A DNA stretch of 64,000 bases from JAVDCA01 sp963819385 (GTDB lineage Bacteria > Pseudomonadota > Alphaproteobacteria > Rhizobiales > Xanthobacteraceae). The notes beneath the pieces were generated by a model. That model saw only the letters and a program-made list of their open reading frames with translations. It ran no database searches and had not been told where the DNA came from. The position numbers were made by a program, and so were the translations under genes. Of this stretch, positions 55,117-63,526 are shown in pieces. Location: NCBI GenBank assembly GCA_963819385.1, contig CAWFVV010000006.1, positions 2,914,001 to 2,978,000 of the forward strand, read 5' to 3'. Positions within the stretch are counted from its first letter, which is position 1; every line of letters begins with the position of its first letter.

Positions 55117-56142
55117 ATGGGAGCCCGTGTGGCCGCCGCGCTGCGGCGGTTCGACGACAAGTTCGGCTGGAGCTGGCTCGGCGCCTGCCTGAGCGTCGCG
55201 ATCATCGCGGCGGCTGCCGTCGTGCTCTACCGCAACCTGCGCGGCATCGACGTCGGCAAGGTGCTCGACGCCGTGCAGTCGACCCGGCCGCGCGACGTCG
55301 CGATCGCGGCCGGCTGGGTGGCCGGCGCCTATTTCACGCTGACCTTCTACGACCTGTTCGCGCTGCGCACGATCGGACGCCGCGACCTCTCCTACCTCGT
55401 CGCGGCGCTCGCCGGCTTCACGAGCTATGCGGTCGGCCACAATGTGGGCGCGAGCGTCTTCACGGGCGGCGCGGTGCGCTACCGGATCTATTCGACCTAC
55501 GGCCTCTCGGCGATCGACGTGGCGAAGATCTGCTTCGTCGCCGGGCTCACGTTCTGGCTCGGCAACGCCGCGGTGCTCGGCCTCGGCATCTCCATCACGC
55601 CGTCCGCCGCCACCGCGATCGACCAGCTCCCGCCCTGGATCAACCGCACGCTCGCGCTCGTCACCTTGGCGATCCTGCTCATGTACGTGGCGTGGGTCTG
55701 GCGCACGCCGCGCGTCATCGGCCGCCACAACTGGGAAGTGGCGCTGCCCAACGGGCCGCTCACGCTGGTGCAGATCGCGATCGGCATCGTCGACCTCGGC
55801 TGCTGCACAGCCGCCATGTACATGCTGCTGCCCGATGAGCCCTATATCGGCTTCGTCGTGCTGGCGGTGATCTTCGTCGCCGCGACGCTGCTCGGCTTCG
55901 CCAGCCACTCGCCCGGCGGCCTCGGCGTGTTCGACGCCGCGATGCTGATCGCGCTGTGGCAATACGACAAGGAGCAGCTGCTGGCGGGTCTCCTGCTGTT
56001 CCGCCTGCTCTACTACATCACGCCGTTCGCCATCGCGCTCGCGATCCTGGGCGGCCGCGAGCTGTGGTTGAGCCTGCGGTCGCGGCCGCCCAGCACGATC
56101 GCCGCGGAGGAGCGCGGCCCGACGCCTCCGCCCGGACGCTGA
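55117..56142 (+). CDS. UPF0104/LPG-synthase-like integral membrane protein
   Basis: The 341-residue protein has about eight helices, beginning WSWLGACLSVAIIAAAAVVL and including AGFTSYAVGHNVGASVFTGG, followed by AVRYRIYSTYGLSAIDVAKI. These belong to the flippase-like domain of lysylphosphatidylglycerol synthetase (MprF N-terminal half) and the UPF0104 family. LGFASHSPGGLGVFDAAMLI near residue 275 is another family mark. The catalytic domain is absent, so it is probably a lipid flippase or related membrane protein. ATG 55117 is chosen because a GGAG lies six bases upstream. Confidence 0.8.
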   Translation: MGARVAAALRRFDDKFGWSWLGACLSVAIIAAAAVVLYRNLRGIDVGKVLDAVQSTRPRDVAIAAGWVAGAYFTLTFYDLFALRTIGRRDLSYLVAALAGFTSYAVGHNVGASVFTGGAVRYRIYSTYGLSAIDVAKICFVAGLTFWLGNAAVLGLGISITPSAATAIDQLPPWINRTLALVTLAILLMYVAWVWRTPRVIGRHNWEVALPNGPLTLVQIAIGIVDLGCCTAAMYMLLPDEPYIGFVVLAVIFVAATLLGFASHSPGGLGVFDAAMLIALWQYDKEQLLAGLLLFRLLYYITPFAIALAILGGRELWLSLRSRPPSTIAAEERGPTPPPGR

Positions 56143-56185
56143 CCGCCACGCCATAGCCGCTTCGCCGCATGAGCTGGCTATTTGT

Positions 56186-56230
56186 GCATGATCTTATCCG
56201 AAAACCGGTTTCCACTTTTCGGGATCATGC
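56186..56230. repeat. 45-bp palindromic interspersed repeat
   Basis: GCATGATCTTATCCGAAAA (56186) pairs imperfectly with CTTTTCGGGATCATGC (ending 56230) around ACCGGTTTCCA. The sequence is typical of a short repeat spread through Bradyrhizobium/Rhodopseudomonas-like genomes. It lies between two co-directional genes, 14 bp before phoR. Confidence 0.75.
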
Positions 56231-56244
56231 TCTAAGTATCCGCC

Positions 56245-57534
56245 ATGGCGCTCGACGACCAGCGGCGGACGTACGACGAGCCGGCCTCCTGGTTCGGCCG
56301 GCTCAAGCGCGCGCGGCTCGTTCTCATCGCGGGCGCGCTGGTGTTCCTGGCGCTCGACGGCATGGGCGTGCTCACGACGCTGCAGGCGGCGATCGGCTTC
56401 GTGATCGTGGCCGGGGCGGCGCTGATCGATTTCGGCGGCGCCGGGGCGCAAGCCCCCCTGGGAGTCACGCTCGAGGGCACGCCGCTCGCCACCGACTGGC
56501 TGGTCGAGGCGGTGCTGTCCGGCCTTCCCGATCCCGTGATCGCGCTCGACCGCCGCAGCAACGTGGTCGGGTCGAATGCGGCCGCGCGCCAGATCGCGCC
56601 GGCGCTCACGCGTGGCACGCCGCTGCTGCTCGCGCTGCGCATCCCCGAAATCAACGAAGCGGTCCGGCGCGCGATGGAGAGCGGCGAGACCCAGCGCGTC
56701 GAGTTCTTCGAGAAGGTCCCGACCCACCGCTGGTCGGAGGCCTTCATCGTGCCGGTCGCGCTCTCGGCCGCGGTCGCGGGCCGGCGCGAGCTCGTGTTCG
56801 TCACGCTGCACGATCTCACGCCGATCAAGCAAGTCGAGGAAATGCGCGCCGACTTCGTCGCCAATGCGAGCCACGAGCTGCGCACGCCGCTCGCCTCGCT
56901 CTCCGGCTTCATCGAGACGCTGCAGGGCCCGGCGCGCAACGACACGCAGGCGCGCGAGCGGTTCCTCGACATCATGAAGGCGCAGGCGAACCGCATGGCG
57001 CGGCTGATCGACGACCTGCTCTCGCTCTCGCGCATCGAGCTCAAGGCGCATGTCCAGCCCGCGCACCAGGTCGACCTCGCGCCGATCGTGCGCCAGGTGG
57101 CGGACGGGCTGCAGACGCTCGCGCGCGACCGCGGCGTCGAGGTCAAGATCGCGATGCCGCCCGAGGCGCTGTTCGTGCGCGGCGACCGCGACGAGCTGAT
57201 CCGCGTATTCGAGAACCTGATCGAGAACGCGCTCAAGTACGGCGCCGCCGGCAAACGGGTCGAGATCACGCTCGCGCGCGACACCGGCGACAGCGAGGCG
57301 GCCGTCGCGGTGCGCGATTATGGGCCGGGCATCGCGCCCGAGCACCTGCCGCGGCTGACCGAGCGGTTCTACCGGGTCGACGTGGCCGAGAGCCGGGCGC
57401 AGGGCGGCACCGGCCTCGGGCTCGCGCTGGTCAAGCACATCCTGCACCGCCACCGCGGCCGGCTCACCGTCGATAGCGCGCCCGGCAAGGGAGCGACATT
57501 CACGGTGCGGCTGCCGCTCGAACCGCGGAAATAG
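56245..57534 (+). CDS. phoR: Phosphate-regulon-type sensor histidine kinase PhoR
   Basis: The 429-residue kinase has one or two N-terminal helices (about residues 22-62), a PAS domain (LVEAVLSGLPDPVIALDRRS), HisKA with FVANASHELRTPLASLSGFI (phospho-His), and HATPase_c (VFENLIENALKYGAAGKRVE, RDYGPGIAPEHLPRLTERFY, GTGLGLALVKHILHRHRGRL). It controls PhoB under phosphate limitation. In related genomes it is followed by pstSCAB-phoU-phoB; here the next genes are copper efflux genes in the opposite direction, so the usual cluster is absent. It begins 14 bp after a palindromic repeat. Confidence 0.85.
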   Translation: MALDDQRRTYDEPASWFGRLKRARLVLIAGALVFLALDGMGVLTTLQAAIGFVIVAGAALIDFGGAGAQAPLGVTLEGTPLATDWLVEAVLSGLPDPVIALDRRSNVVGSNAAARQIAPALTRGTPLLLALRIPEINEAVRRAMESGETQRVEFFEKVPTHRWSEAFIVPVALSAAVAGRRELVFVTLHDLTPIKQVEEMRADFVANASHELRTPLASLSGFIETLQGPARNDTQARERFLDIMKAQANRMARLIDDLLSLSRIELKAHVQPAHQVDLAPIVRQVADGLQTLARDRGVEVKIAMPPEALFVRGDRDELIRVFENLIENALKYGAAGKRVEITLARDTGDSEAAVAVRDYGPGIAPEHLPRLTERFYRVDVAESRAQGGTGLGLALVKHILHRHRGRLTVDSAPGKGATFTVRLPLEPRK

Positions 57535-57781
57535 CGGCCACTGAGATTGCTGCATTTTCTAGCTTTTGCTCGCCCAGCGGGATTGCGCGGAAGTCGGCGG
57601 GCGGCCGTTGAAATTCCTCCTGTTATCCCAGTTGGGTTACTCTGCCAAAATTGGACACGGACGCCTCATTTCCGCCGGGCATTGAGATCGTTCAGTTTTC
57701 CGTCGTGGCTTTGTTTCTGCGTTCTGGAATTTTGCCGACGCCGCTGGCTGCTCGCTCTTTTCGCCCAGGTATTATAATACC

Positions 57782-57943
57782 TCACAGCAAGTCGACGGCA
57801 TCCGCCCGCATCATTTCACGCTGGTTCGCGACGGACGCTCGTCGAGCTGGGCGTCGGCTTCTATGCCAATACGCTCGCGCAAAAGCCACGGCTACTGCAA
57901 TGCCCATACCCCACATCATCCCGCCGCCCATCGTCATGATCAT
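57782..57943 (-). CDS. Small Met/Gly-rich membrane protein of the copper operon
   Basis: A 53-codon frame starts ATG 57943, eleven bases after the cusA stop, behind GAGGACGAGCG. The start MIMTMGGGMMWGMGIAVAVA is a Met-rich, Gly-rich segment leading into one hydrophobic helix. The tail is basic (FARAYWHRSRRPARRASVAN). Met-rich one-helix proteins often accompany copper efflux genes and may bind Cu(I). No named family is claimed. Confidence 0.55.
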   Translation of the reverse strand: MIMTMGGGMMWGMGIAVAVAFARAYWHRSRRPARRASVANQREMMRADAVDLL

Positions 57944-57953
57944 TCGCTCGTCC

Positions 57954-60900
57954 TCATTCGGCCGCCTCTGAAAGAACTCCGCGTTCGGTCGTATCTTCCG
58001 AGATTCGGGCATACTCGCCCGGCAGGCGCCACCCCTTTATCAATCCGTAGATGGCCGGAATGACCACTAAGGTCAGAACGGTTGACGACATCATGCCGCC
58101 AATCATGGGAACGGCAATACGCTGCATCACTTCCGAGCCGGTACCGGTGCTCCAGAGGATCGGCACCAAGCCTGCCATGATGGCCACAACCGTCATCATC
58201 TTCGGCCGTACACGCTCCACCGCGCCCACCATGATCGCCTGATGCAGGTCGGCCCGCGTAAAAGACCAGCCTTCCCGGACACGCCTATCCTTCACTTCCG
58301 CCATCGCCTGCTCGAGGTAGATCAGCATGACGACGCCGGTTTCCGCGGCAACGCCAGCGAGGGCGATGAAGCCGACCGCAACCGCAACCGACATGTTGAA
58401 GCCAAGCCACCACATCAGCCACACGCCGCCGACAAGGGCGAAAGGCAAGGAAAGCATCACGATGAGCGTTTCGGTGAGCGCGCGGAAGTTGAGGAAGAGC
58501 AGGAGGAAGATGATGAGCAGCGTCACCGGCACGACGATCTTCATTCGCGCCTCGGCACGTTGCAGATACTCGAACTGCCCGCTCCAATCGATTGAATAGC
58601 CGGGCGGCAGCTTCACCGTCGCCGCAACAGCCTTTTGAGCGTCGGCGACATAGCCACCGAGGTCGCGCCCGTTGATGTCAACGTAGACGTAAGTTGTGAG
58701 CTGACCATTCTCCGTGCGGATCGATGTCGCGCCGCGCGTAAGCTGCACCGTAGCGATCTCGCCTAACGGTATGGCGCCGCCGCCCGGGAGCGGCACCTCG
58801 ACGTCGGTTGCGATCGCCTGCGGGTTCGAGCGCAAGTCGCGTGGATAGCGGATCGTCACGCCGTAGCGTTCGCGTCCTTCGACTGTGGTGGTGACGGTTT
58901 GACCGCCGAGCGCCGTTGCAATGACATCCTGGACATCGCCGATCGCGAGCCCGTAGCGGCCGAGCGCTTCGCGATTCGGCACGATATCGAGGTAATAGCC
59001 GCCGATGACACGCTCCGCATAGGCGCTCGACGTGCCGGGCACGGTCCTCAGGACGGCTTCGATCTGGCGTGCGATCTTCTCCATCTCGCCGAGATCTGTG
59101 CCGAAGACCTTGACGCCGACCGGCGTGCGGATGCCGGTCGCCAGCATGTCGATGCGAGCCCGAATTGGCATGGTCCAGGCGTTCGACACGCCGGGGAACT
59201 GCAACGCCTTGTCCATCTCGGCCTTGAGGCTGTCGATGGTGACACCGGGCCGCCATTGCGACTTCGGCTTGAGGTTGATGATTGTCTCGAACATTTCCGT
59301 GGGCGCCGGATCGGTCGCGGTTGCCGCGTGCCCCGCCTTGCCATAGACGGACTCGACCTCCGGGAAGGACTTTATAATCCGGTCTTGCATTTGCAGGAGT
59401 TCGGCAGCCTTCGTCACCGAGATGCCCGGCAGCGTCGTCGGCATGTACATCAGCGTTCCTTCGTTGAGGGTCGGCATGAACTCGGAGCCGAGCTGACGCG
59501 CCGGCCAGATGCTGATCGCGAGGGCAGCCAAGGCGAGGATGATCGTGAAGCTCTTCGCCTTCAGCACGCCGCTGATGATGGGCCGATAAACCCAGATCAG
59601 GAACCTGTTGAGCGGGTTCTTATGCTCCGGGATGATGCGGCCGCGGACGAAAATCACCATAAGCGCCGGCACCAGCGTCACCGACAGAAGAGCCGCCGCG
59701 GCCATCGAGAAGGTCTTGGTGAAAGCGAGCGGACCGAACATTCGGCCTTCCTGGGACTCCAGCGTGAAGATCGGCAGGAACGAAACGGTGATGACGAGCA
59801 AACTGAAGAACAGCGCCGGACCGACCTCGCTCGCTGCGTCGATCAAGATTTGCACACGAGGCTTGCCCGGCGGCGCACGCTCAAGATGTTTGTGCGCGTT
59901 TTCGATCATGACGATGGCGGCGTCGATCATGGCGCCGACCGCGATGGCGATACCGCCAAGACTCATGATGTTCGAGCCGAGCCCGATCGTCTTCATCGCT
60001 GCGAACGCCATGAGAATGCCAACCGGCAGCATCAGGATAGCGACGAGCGCGCTTCGGATGTGAAGCAAGAAGACGATGCAGACCAACGCCACGATGGCGC
60101 TTTCCTCAGCCAGCGTATGCTTCAAGGTCTCGATCGCCGCTTCGATCAGACGCGAGCGGTCGTAGACAGGCACGATCTCGACGCCCTTCGGCAGGCTCGG
60201 CAAGATATCCGCCAGCCGTTGCTTGACGTTATCAATCACCGTCAACGCATTCGCTCCGAAGCGCTGCAACACGATTCCGCTTGCAACCTCGCCCTCACCA
60301 TTGAGCTCGGTGATGCCGCGCCGCTCATCCGGGCCGATCTCGACGCGCGCAACGTCCTTGAGGCGCAGGGGGACGCCGCTGTCGGTCCTGAGCACGATGT
60401 TTTCGAGATCGGCCGGCGATTTGATGTAGCCGCGGCCGCGCACCATGAACTCGAACTCGGAAAGCTCGAGTGTTCGCCCGCCAACATCGCTGTTGCTGGC
60501 GCGCACGGCATTGCGCACCGTAGACAGTGAGATTCCCTGAGCGCGCAGCCGCAGCGGATCGACGACGATATTATATTGCTTGACGAAGCCGCCTACGCTG
60601 GCGACCTCTGCCACACCCGGCGCCTTGGAAACGGCAAAGCGCACCACCCAATCCTGCAACGAGCGCAGCTCAGCGAGCGTCATGTTTTTGGCAACGACGG
60701 CATATTCGTAGACCCAACCCACCCCCGTCGCGTCCGGTCCAAGGACAGGAGTGACACCGGCTGGCAGACGCTGCGTCGCGGCATTGAGGTATTCGAGAAC
60801 GCGGCTCCTGGCCCAATAGGGGTCGGTGCCATCCTCAAAAATTACATAGACATAGGAGACGCCGAAAAAGGAGAAGCCGCGCACCACCTTCGACTTCGGA

Positions 60901-61127
60901 ACGGTCAGCATGGCCGTCGTCAACGGATAGGTGACCTGATCTTCGACCACCTGCGGCGCCTGACCGGGATATTCGGTGTAGACGATGACCTGAACGTCCG
61001 AGAGGTCCGGAATGGCGTCGAGAGGCAAAGTCTTGAGCGCGTAGACGCCAGCCCCGACAGCAAAGACTGTGCCGACGAGGATCAGGACGAGGTTGCGCGC
61101 CGACCAGGCGATGAGCCGTGTGATCAT
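57954..61127 (-). CDS. cusA: Cu(I)/Ag(I) efflux RND permease CusA-like
   Basis: The 1057-residue heavy-metal RND pump exports monovalent metal ions across the cell envelope with a proton gradient. It begins MITRLIAWSARNLVLILVGT and has YPGQAPQVVEDQVTYPLTTA early on. The TM4 motif reads GGIAIAVGAMIDAAIVMIEN, the CusA (monovalent) type rather than the DFGIIVDG form of CzcA. Periplasmic Met-rich stretches (WTMPIRARIDMLATGI) fit methionine relay sites. The start overlaps the cusB stop by four bases. The frame is intact over 3.2 kb, and GC content is lower than in the left part. Confidence 0.9.
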   Translation of the reverse strand: MITRLIAWSARNLVLILVGTVFAVGAGVYALKTLPLDAIPDLSDVQVIVYTEYPGQAPQVVEDQVTYPLTTAMLTVPKSKVVRGFSFFGVSYVYVIFEDGTDPYWARSRVLEYLNAATQRLPAGVTPVLGPDATGVGWVYEYAVVAKNMTLAELRSLQDWVVRFAVSKAPGVAEVASVGGFVKQYNIVVDPLRLRAQGISLSTVRNAVRASNSDVGGRTLELSEFEFMVRGRGYIKSPADLENIVLRTDSGVPLRLKDVARVEIGPDERRGITELNGEGEVASGIVLQRFGANALTVIDNVKQRLADILPSLPKGVEIVPVYDRSRLIEAAIETLKHTLAEESAIVALVCIVFLLHIRSALVAILMLPVGILMAFAAMKTIGLGSNIMSLGGIAIAVGAMIDAAIVMIENAHKHLERAPPGKPRVQILIDAASEVGPALFFSLLVITVSFLPIFTLESQEGRMFGPLAFTKTFSMAAAALLSVTLVPALMVIFVRGRIIPEHKNPLNRFLIWVYRPIISGVLKAKSFTIILALAALAISIWPARQLGSEFMPTLNEGTLMYMPTTLPGISVTKAAELLQMQDRIIKSFPEVESVYGKAGHAATATDPAPTEMFETIINLKPKSQWRPGVTIDSLKAEMDKALQFPGVSNAWTMPIRARIDMLATGIRTPVGVKVFGTDLGEMEKIARQIEAVLRTVPGTSSAYAERVIGGYYLDIVPNREALGRYGLAIGDVQDVIATALGGQTVTTTVEGRERYGVTIRYPRDLRSNPQAIATDVEVPLPGGGAIPLGEIATVQLTRGATSIRTENGQLTTYVYVDINGRDLGGYVADAQKAVAATVKLPPGYSIDWSGQFEYLQRAEARMKIVVPVTLLIIFLLLFLNFRALTETLIVMLSLPFALVGGVWLMWWLGFNMSVAVAVGFIALAGVAAETGVVMLIYLEQAMAEVKDRRVREGWSFTRADLHQAIMVGAVERVRPKMMTVVAIMAGLVPILWSTGTGSEVMQRIAVPMIGGMMSSTVLTLVVIPAIYGLIKGWRLPGEYARISEDTTERGVLSEAAE

Positions 61128-62557
61128 TGGGCGGGCTCCGCCGCAGCCATGCCGCTCAACGCAGCTTTCAGGTTGCTCTCTGCATCGATCAAGAAGTTCG
61201 CCGCCACGACGACGCGGTCGCCGGATGCGATCCCCGCTCGTATTTCGGTGAAGCCGCCCCCTTGTGTTCCGGTCGCGACCTCCTTCGGCTTGAACCTGCC
61301 TTCACCCATGTCGAGGATGACGATCTGCCGCGTACCGGTGTCGATCACCGCACTGTCGGGAACAGCCAAGACGGGATTACCGATGCCGGTCGCGATCTCG
61401 ACATCGGCGTACATGTCCGGCCGCAACACGCCATCAGGGTTGGGGATTTCGATGCGAACCTTGGTCGTGCGAGCTTGCTTATCGACCTGCGGATAGATGA
61501 GGTTGACATGGCCCGTAAAAGTCCGCCCCGGGAAACTCCGCACCCGGATCGTCACGTTTTGTCCTGGCTTGATCGTCCCGAGGTCGTATTCGGGCACGTC
61601 GGCGAGCACCCACATCGTGGAGATGTCGGCGATCCGGAAGAGCACGTCGCCAGCCGCCGCTTTCATGCCGTCGATGGCGTTTCGCTCCAGCACGAAACCA
61701 TCGCGTGGCGCATACCATGTGATGGCGAGCGGCACCTTGTGTGTGCGCTCCATCTCGGCGATGGCCTCGTCCCCTACGTTGAGGTTCTTGAGACGGCGGC
61801 GACTGCCATCGAAGCCGGGATTTGCAATGAGTTGCGCCGCCGCCGAATTGATATCCGGCGAATAGAGTTGCAGGAGCGGCTGGCCTTTACGCACCAGGTC
61901 GCCGGTGGTGATGTTTTCCACCTTGTCGATGAAAGCGTCGGATCGGGTTGCGACGACAGAGATGCGACGCTCGTCGAGTTGCACCGTGCCGGGCACGCGC
62001 ACTTGCCGGACGATCACGTGATTGGCCACGATTTCCGATCGAACGCCGGTCCGCTGCAACTTTCCGGGCGCAACCCTGACAATGGAGGCGTCCTCATCTT
62101 CGCCGGCATAGACGGGAAGGTAGTCCATCCCCATGAAGTCCTTCTTCGGCACCGGCGAGGTGTCGGGCAGCCCCATGGGATTACGATAATAGAGAATCTT
62201 CTTCGGTTCGCTGGCCGCCGGAACAGCTGCGACGGTGGCCGGCCTATCATCGAAGCTGATGTCCTCGCTCGCATGGACCGGCAGGAATTCCCGTCCATCC
62301 GCGGTGGCCTTCGGAGCGGCGGCATAAGCCGGCCGGCCGTCCGGGTCGCGGTAATAGATCACGGGTCCCGAAGGCGCCGGCCTGACGCTCGCAGGAGGCG
62401 TTGCGGCGTGCTCGATCCAAGGGATGACGTCGAGCCAGGAGGTCAGCGTTGAGTTTACGGGCGGCAGCGCCAAGTCGCGATGCCCGGCCCAAAAGCCTCC
62501 AGCCCCCGCCGCCAGGACGGCGGCGAGGGTGAGACCTGTGCGGCCGATGCGCGTCAC
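61124..62557 (-). CDS. cusB: RND periplasmic adaptor CusB-like with two heavy-metal-binding domains
   Basis: The 477-residue membrane-fusion protein links CusA to an outer-membrane channel. After a signal/anchor helix (LTLAAVLAAGAGGFWAGHRD) come two HMBD-like repeats, VIYYRDPDGRPAYAAAP and KKILYYRNPMGLPDTSPVPK. The second ends DFMGMDYLPVY, the site where CusB-type proteins bind metal. The lipoyl/barrel-sandwich and beta-barrel parts follow (VPGTVQLDERRISVVATRSD, TWYAPRDGFVLERNAIDGMK). It overlaps cusA and the FixH-like gene by four bases each. No outer-membrane cusC gene is in the window. Confidence 0.88.
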   Translation of the reverse strand: MTRIGRTGLTLAAVLAAGAGGFWAGHRDLALPPVNSTLTSWLDVIPWIEHAATPPASVRPAPSGPVIYYRDPDGRPAYAAAPKATADGREFLPVHASEDISFDDRPATVAAVPAASEPKKILYYRNPMGLPDTSPVPKKDFMGMDYLPVYAGEDEDASIVRVAPGKLQRTGVRSEIVANHVIVRQVRVPGTVQLDERRISVVATRSDAFIDKVENITTGDLVRKGQPLLQLYSPDINSAAAQLIANPGFDGSRRRLKNLNVGDEAIAEMERTHKVPLAITWYAPRDGFVLERNAIDGMKAAAGDVLFRIADISTMWVLADVPEYDLGTIKPGQNVTIRVRSFPGRTFTGHVNLIYPQVDKQARTTKVRIEIPNPDGVLRPDMYADVEIATGIGNPVLAVPDSAVIDTGTRQIVILDMGEGRFKPKEVATGTQGGGFTEIRAGIASGDRVVVAANFLIDAESNLKAALSGMAAAEPAQ

Positions 62558-62961
62558 GGTACGACCTTGAACTCGAGCTTGTTCTCAAGCGTGCCAGTCT
62601 CGCCTTGCACCTTCGCGGCGAGCGAGAGCCGCCAGCCGCCCGCCATCACCAGAGCGGCTTTGAAACGGTAGACGCCAGGCTCCGTCGACGGCAGTTGCTC
62701 GATCGGCTCGGTCATGTCGGGCATGCTGTCCGGCGCCATATCGACACGTTTGGCGATGATCACCGCGTCCGGCACCGCCTTGGCGGATCGCTTGTCGACG
62801 AGGCGGACCGCCACGATGGCGCTGTCGCCCTTCTTGATCTCAACCTGGACAAGCTTGAATTCGTAATCGCCGATTTCGGCGCGGGCCGGCGAAGCTGCTC
62901 CCGCCCAAGCAAGCCCGATCAGCGCCGCGGCTGCGGCGTGTTTCATCTTCAGAAGGTTCAT
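62554..62961 (-). CDS. FixH/YtkA-like periplasmic protein
   Basis: The 135-residue protein has a signal peptide (MKHAAAAALIGLAWAGAASP, cut after ARA) and an Ig-like beta domain of the FixH/YtkA type. This carries VEIKKGDSAIVAVRLVDKRS, IAKRVDMAPDSMPDM and PGVYRFKAALVMAGGWRLSL. Its Met-rich loop (DMAPDSMPDM) could bind Cu(I). It overlaps cusB by four bases and is clearly part of the same operon. It probably acts as a periplasmic metal-handling accessory protein. Confidence 0.8.
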   Translation of the reverse strand: MNLLKMKHAAAAALIGLAWAGAASPARAEIGDYEFKLVQVEIKKGDSAIVAVRLVDKRSAKAVPDAVIIAKRVDMAPDSMPDMTEPIEQLPSTEPGVYRFKAALVMAGGWRLSLAAKVQGETGTLENKLEFKVVP

Positions 62962-63092
62962 GTTCCTAGCTCACGGTTCATCGTTGACCGCACCGACGTG
63001 CGGCGGTCTCGTGGCGATGGCGCCACGCGCTCACGCCGCCCGGCGATCAACCGCGCGGCGCCAAGTCGGCTCAAAAAGAGCCGGCGATGAAC

Positions 63093-63467
63093 TTAAGCTC
63101 GGGGAGGACGAAGCGGCGGGGACTGGGCGAGGACATCGCGCTCCATGTCACTATGCGGAGCGATCGTCTGGCCCTTCGTCGGCGAGAGCACGGAAGCCAC
63201 GGCTGTCGGGGCAATCGTGACACTGCCCGCCATGCACGCGATAGCGAACGGACATGATTTTTGGTCATCCGGCGCCGCCGGCCCCTGGTGGGGACAGCAG
63301 GGCATGTCCGCCGACATCGACACGGGCTGCATGTCGCCCATGGGCACGTAAATCATCGCGGCTTCAGCCGATGATGCCACGACTGGGGCTATCAAAAGGC
63401 CAACGACCGCAAGGATCGAAAGCAGACGATGGAACAGAGACGTGTTCACCCTCCGACTATCCCACAT
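63093..63467 (-). CDS. Cys-rich exported hypothetical protein
   Basis: The product of up to 124 residues has a hydrophobic leader (FHRLLSILAVVGLLIAPVVA) and a Cys/His-containing middle, ADMPCCPHQGP and QKSCPFAIACMAG, resembling small DUF2946/CopL-like metal-related proteins. The start may be ATG 63467 or the GTG at 63449, where GGAGG is immediately adjacent; I give the longer form. It sits between the FixH-like gene and the CDF carrier, all co-directional. A role in metal binding or regulation is inferred from the neighbours only. Confidence 0.6.
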   Translation of the reverse strand: MWDSRRVNTSLFHRLLSILAVVGLLIAPVVASSAEAAMIYVPMGDMQPVSMSADMPCCPHQGPAAPDDQKSCPFAIACMAGSVTIAPTAVASVLSPTKGQTIAPHSDMERDVLAQSPPLRPPRA

Positions 63468-63526
63468 GTTGCGGCGCGAGAGAAGAGGAGGCCCGTTCAC
63501 ATTTTCGGGGGTTAACGTTCCCGCGA

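Noticed and set aside
58899..60530. 543-codon rightward frame opposite cusA
   Set aside because: Antisense shadow of the RND pump gene.
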